Shown: piece after piece, positions 7,484 to 8,736 of the stretch | Layout: each line of letters starts with the position of its first letter | Position numbering within the stretch: position 1 is the stretch's first letter | Origin: Comamonas sp. | Lineage (GTDB): Bacteria > Pseudomonadota > Gammaproteobacteria > Burkholderiales > Burkholderiaceae_C | Assembly: GCA_018384835.1 (NCBI GenBank) | Contig: JAHAYB010000480.1 | Coordinates: 1 to 8,736 of the forward strand | DNA: 8,736 nucleotides | Reading direction: 5' to 3' | Translations under genes and position numbers: made by a program | The notes under the pieces: generated by a model | Database searches by the model: none | Told to the model about the DNA's origin: nothing | What the model saw: the letters and a program-made list of their open reading frames with translations, nothing else

Positions 7484-7912
7484 ATGACTACATTCAGCGC
7501 AAAACCCGCTGAGGTGCAACACGAGTGGTTTGTGATTGATGCCACCGACAAGGTGCTAGGCCGGGTCGCCAGCGAAGTGGCCCTGCGTCTGCGCGGCAAG
7601 CACAAAGCCATCTACACACCTCACGTTGACACCGGTGACTACATCGTGGTTATCAATGCTGCCCAACTCAAAGTAACCGGCACCAAAACCACCGACAAAA
7701 TGTACTACCGCCACACCGGCTTTCCTGGCGGCCTGAAATCCACCAACTTCCGTGACCTGCAAGCCAAGTTCCCTGGCCGCGCACTGGAAAAAGCCGTCAA
7801 AGGCATGTTGCCCAAGGGTCCCCTGGGCTACGCCATGATCAAGAAGCTCAAAGTCTATGGCGGCGCTGAGCATCCCCACACTGCCCAACAGCCCAAAGTG
7901 CTGGACATCTAA
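7484..7912 (+). CDS. rplM: 50S ribosomal protein L13 (uL13)
   Basis: L13 is an early-assembling protein of the large ribosomal subunit that binds 23S rRNA. The 142-residue length is exactly that of the family. Conserved blocks are the N-terminal [20 protein letters not shown], then [21 protein letters not shown] with VINA, later [10 protein letters not shown], and the C-terminal [11 protein letters not shown] and KLKVYGG. The ATG is preceded by AAAGAGAA at 7468-7475, a modest ribosome binding site. It is the first gene of the rplM-rpsI pair, the standard bacterial arrangement, with rpsI starting 12 bases after its stop. In E. coli L13 represses its own mRNA; whether that holds here is unknown, but the long structured leader would suit it. 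Confidence 0.98.
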   Translation: MTTFSAKPAEVQHEWFVIDATDKVLGRVASEVALRLRGKHKAIYTPHVDTGDYIVVINAAQLKVTGTKTTDKMYYRHTGFPGGLKSTNFRDLQAKFPGRALEKAVKGMLPKGPLGYAMIKKLKVYGGAEHPHTAQQPKVLDI

Positions 7913-7924
7913 GGAGTCACAGAG

Positions 7925-8317
7925 ATGATTGGTGATTGGAACAACGGCACTGGCCGTCGCAAATCCAGCGTCGCTCGCGTCTTCCTGAAAAAAGGCAGCG
8001 GCAAGATTACTGTCAACGGCAAAGACATCCAAGACTACTTTGGCCGTGAAACCTCCATCATGATTGCCAAGCAGCCCCTGGTGCTGACGGACAACGTGGA
8101 GTCTTTCGACATCCAAATCAACGTGCGCGGTGGTGGTGAATCCGGCCAAGCTGGTGCAGCCCGCCACGGCATTACCCGCGCCCTGATTGACTATGACGAA
8201 ACCCTCAAGCCCGCCCTGAGCGCCGCTGGCTTCGTCACCCGCGATGCCCGTGAGGTTGAGCGTAAGAAAGTCGGCCTGCACTCCGCACGTCGCGCCAAGC
8301 AGTTCTCCAAGCGTTAA
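7925..8317 (+). CDS. rpsI: 30S ribosomal protein S9 (uS9)
   Basis: S9 is a small-subunit protein whose C-terminal tail reaches the P-site tRNA. The product has 130 residues, the usual length. Family blocks include [40 protein letters not shown], and a basic C-terminus ending RRAKQFSKR, whose final Lys-Arg is the conserved tRNA-contacting end. A strong Shine-Dalgarno AAGGAG at 7911-7916 overlaps the rplM stop, eight bases before the ATG, so the two genes are translated from one message. A stem-loop terminator lies 25 bases after the stop. Confidence 0.98.
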   Translation: MIGDWNNGTGRRKSSVARVFLKKGSGKITVNGKDIQDYFGRETSIMIAKQPLVLTDNVESFDIQINVRGGGESGQAGAARHGITRALIDYDETLKPALSAAGFVTRDAREVERKKVGLHSARRAKQFSKR

Positions 8318-8341
8318 TCGCTGGTCAACACTGCCCACATC

Positions 8342-8375
8342 GCCGCCAGCCGCTGCAAAGCCTGGCGGCTTTGTT
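8342..8375 (+). terminator. Terminator after rpsI
   Basis: GCCGCCAG at 8342-8349 pairs perfectly with CTGGCGGC at 8362-8369, an 8-bp GC-rich stem with a 12-base loop. The tail TTTGTT (8370-8375) is interrupted by one G. It is probably an intrinsic terminator ending rplM-rpsI, so erpA likely has its own promoter. Confidence 0.75.
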
Positions 8376-8488
8376 ATGCCCGCAGTGTGGCCACAAAAAG
8401 CACCTGCCCTGCCCTTGCTTTGCGCTGGTGCGCTACTATCTGGCAGCAAGAAAACACCCCCAGAACATCTTTTTACGGAGTATTTGTG
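8376..8488 (+). other. erpA upstream region, promoter uncertain
   Basis: This gap between the rpsI terminator and erpA should hold the erpA promoter. TACTAT at 8434-8439 is a possible -10 box, but the best -35-like hexamer, TTGCTT at 8415-8420, is only 13 bases away, too close for a normal promoter. In E. coli erpA is controlled by IscR; no convincing IscR site could be read here. ACGGAG at 8475-8480 is the likely ribosome binding site. Confidence 0.35.
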
Positions 8489-8736
8489 ATGAGCACCGCC
8501 CTTGATACCGTTGACACCGCCACCAGCACCAGCATTAGCGACGACGACTTTCCCAGCCCCATCATCTTCACCGACAGCGCCGCCAGCAAAGTAGCCGAGC
8601 TGATTGCCGAAGAAGGCAACCCTGACCTGAAGCTGCGCGTCTTCGTTCAAGGCGGGGGCTGCTCGGGCTTTCAATATGGTTTCACCTTTGACGAAGAAAC
8701 CAGCGAAGACGACACCACCATGACCAAAAACGGCGT
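8489..8736 (+). CDS. erpA: Iron-sulfur cluster insertion protein ErpA (partial)
   Basis: ErpA is an A-type carrier that passes [4Fe-4S] clusters to target enzymes, including those of isoprenoid synthesis in E. coli. Only the first 82 codons are present; the window ends mid-gene. The family core is visible: [36 protein letters not shown] and FTFDEE. Cys58 in GGGCSGF is the first of three cluster-binding cysteines; the other two (CGCG near the C-terminus) lie beyond the window. The N-terminus has about 15 more Ser/Thr/Asp-rich residues than E. coli ErpA. ACGGAG eight bases upstream supports ATG 8489, though an in-frame GTG at 8486 directly precedes it. IscA is a related possibility, but the sequence and the place after rpsI favour ErpA. 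Confidence 0.93.
   Translation, partial: MSTALDTVDTATSTSISDDDFPSPIIFTDSAASKVAELIAEEGNPDLKLRVFVQGGGCSGFQYGFTFDEETSEDDTTMTKNG

Noticed and set aside
7556..8674. A 372-codon open frame on the - strand across rplM, rpsI and the start of erpA
   Set aside because: It is antisense to three certain genes, resembles no protein family, is rich in Gly/Ala/Val as expected from the complement of GC-rich codons, and has no promoter or ribosome binding site that stands out.

Overview
The window is chromosomal housekeeping DNA from a GC-rich betaproteobacterium, most likely order Burkholderiales and probably a member of or close to the Comamonadaceae. This rests on the protein sequences (PlsX, FabH, FabD, FabG, AcpP, FabF, L13, S9), the order rpmF-plsX-fabH-fabD-fabG-acpP-fabF, and rplM-rpsI-erpA in a row. 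No genus can be named from the sequence alone. No prophage, insertion sequence, CRISPR array, tRNA or rRNA gene was seen.

Left part (1-535): a gene-poor start with two small hairpins, a good sigma-70-type promoter, rpmF (ribosomal protein L32), and a strong intrinsic terminator just after it.

Fatty-acid block (664-6275, + strand): plsX (phosphate acyltransferase of phospholipid synthesis), fabH (initiating ketoacyl-ACP synthase), fabD (malonyl-CoA:ACP transacylase), fabG (ketoacyl-ACP reductase), acpP (acyl carrier protein) and fabF (elongating ketoacyl-ACP synthase II). FabD loads malonate onto AcpP, FabH starts the chain, FabF elongates it, FabG reduces the keto group, and PlsX draws finished acyl-ACP into phospholipid synthesis. 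The key catalytic residues are all visible and all frames are intact. plsX to fabG are tightly packed. acpP is set apart by a 255-base structured gap with its own promoter, and a hairpin lies between acpP and fabF; both fit the need for more ACP than enzyme.

Right part: a symmetric terminator separates fabF from rlmJ (23S rRNA m6A methyltransferase, - strand). Divergent from rlmJ is a promoter and a roughly 180-base leader for rplM-rpsI (proteins L13 and S9). The leader holds a stable hairpin and then an intrinsic terminator, all upstream of the rplM start, which looks like a possible attenuator. After rpsI come a terminator and the first 82 codons of erpA, an A-type iron-sulfur carrier cut by the window end.

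No new biological system was found. The observations most worth checking are the terminator inside the rplM leader, the structured gap and promoter-overlapping inverted repeat upstream of acpP, and the terminator dividing rpmF from plsX.
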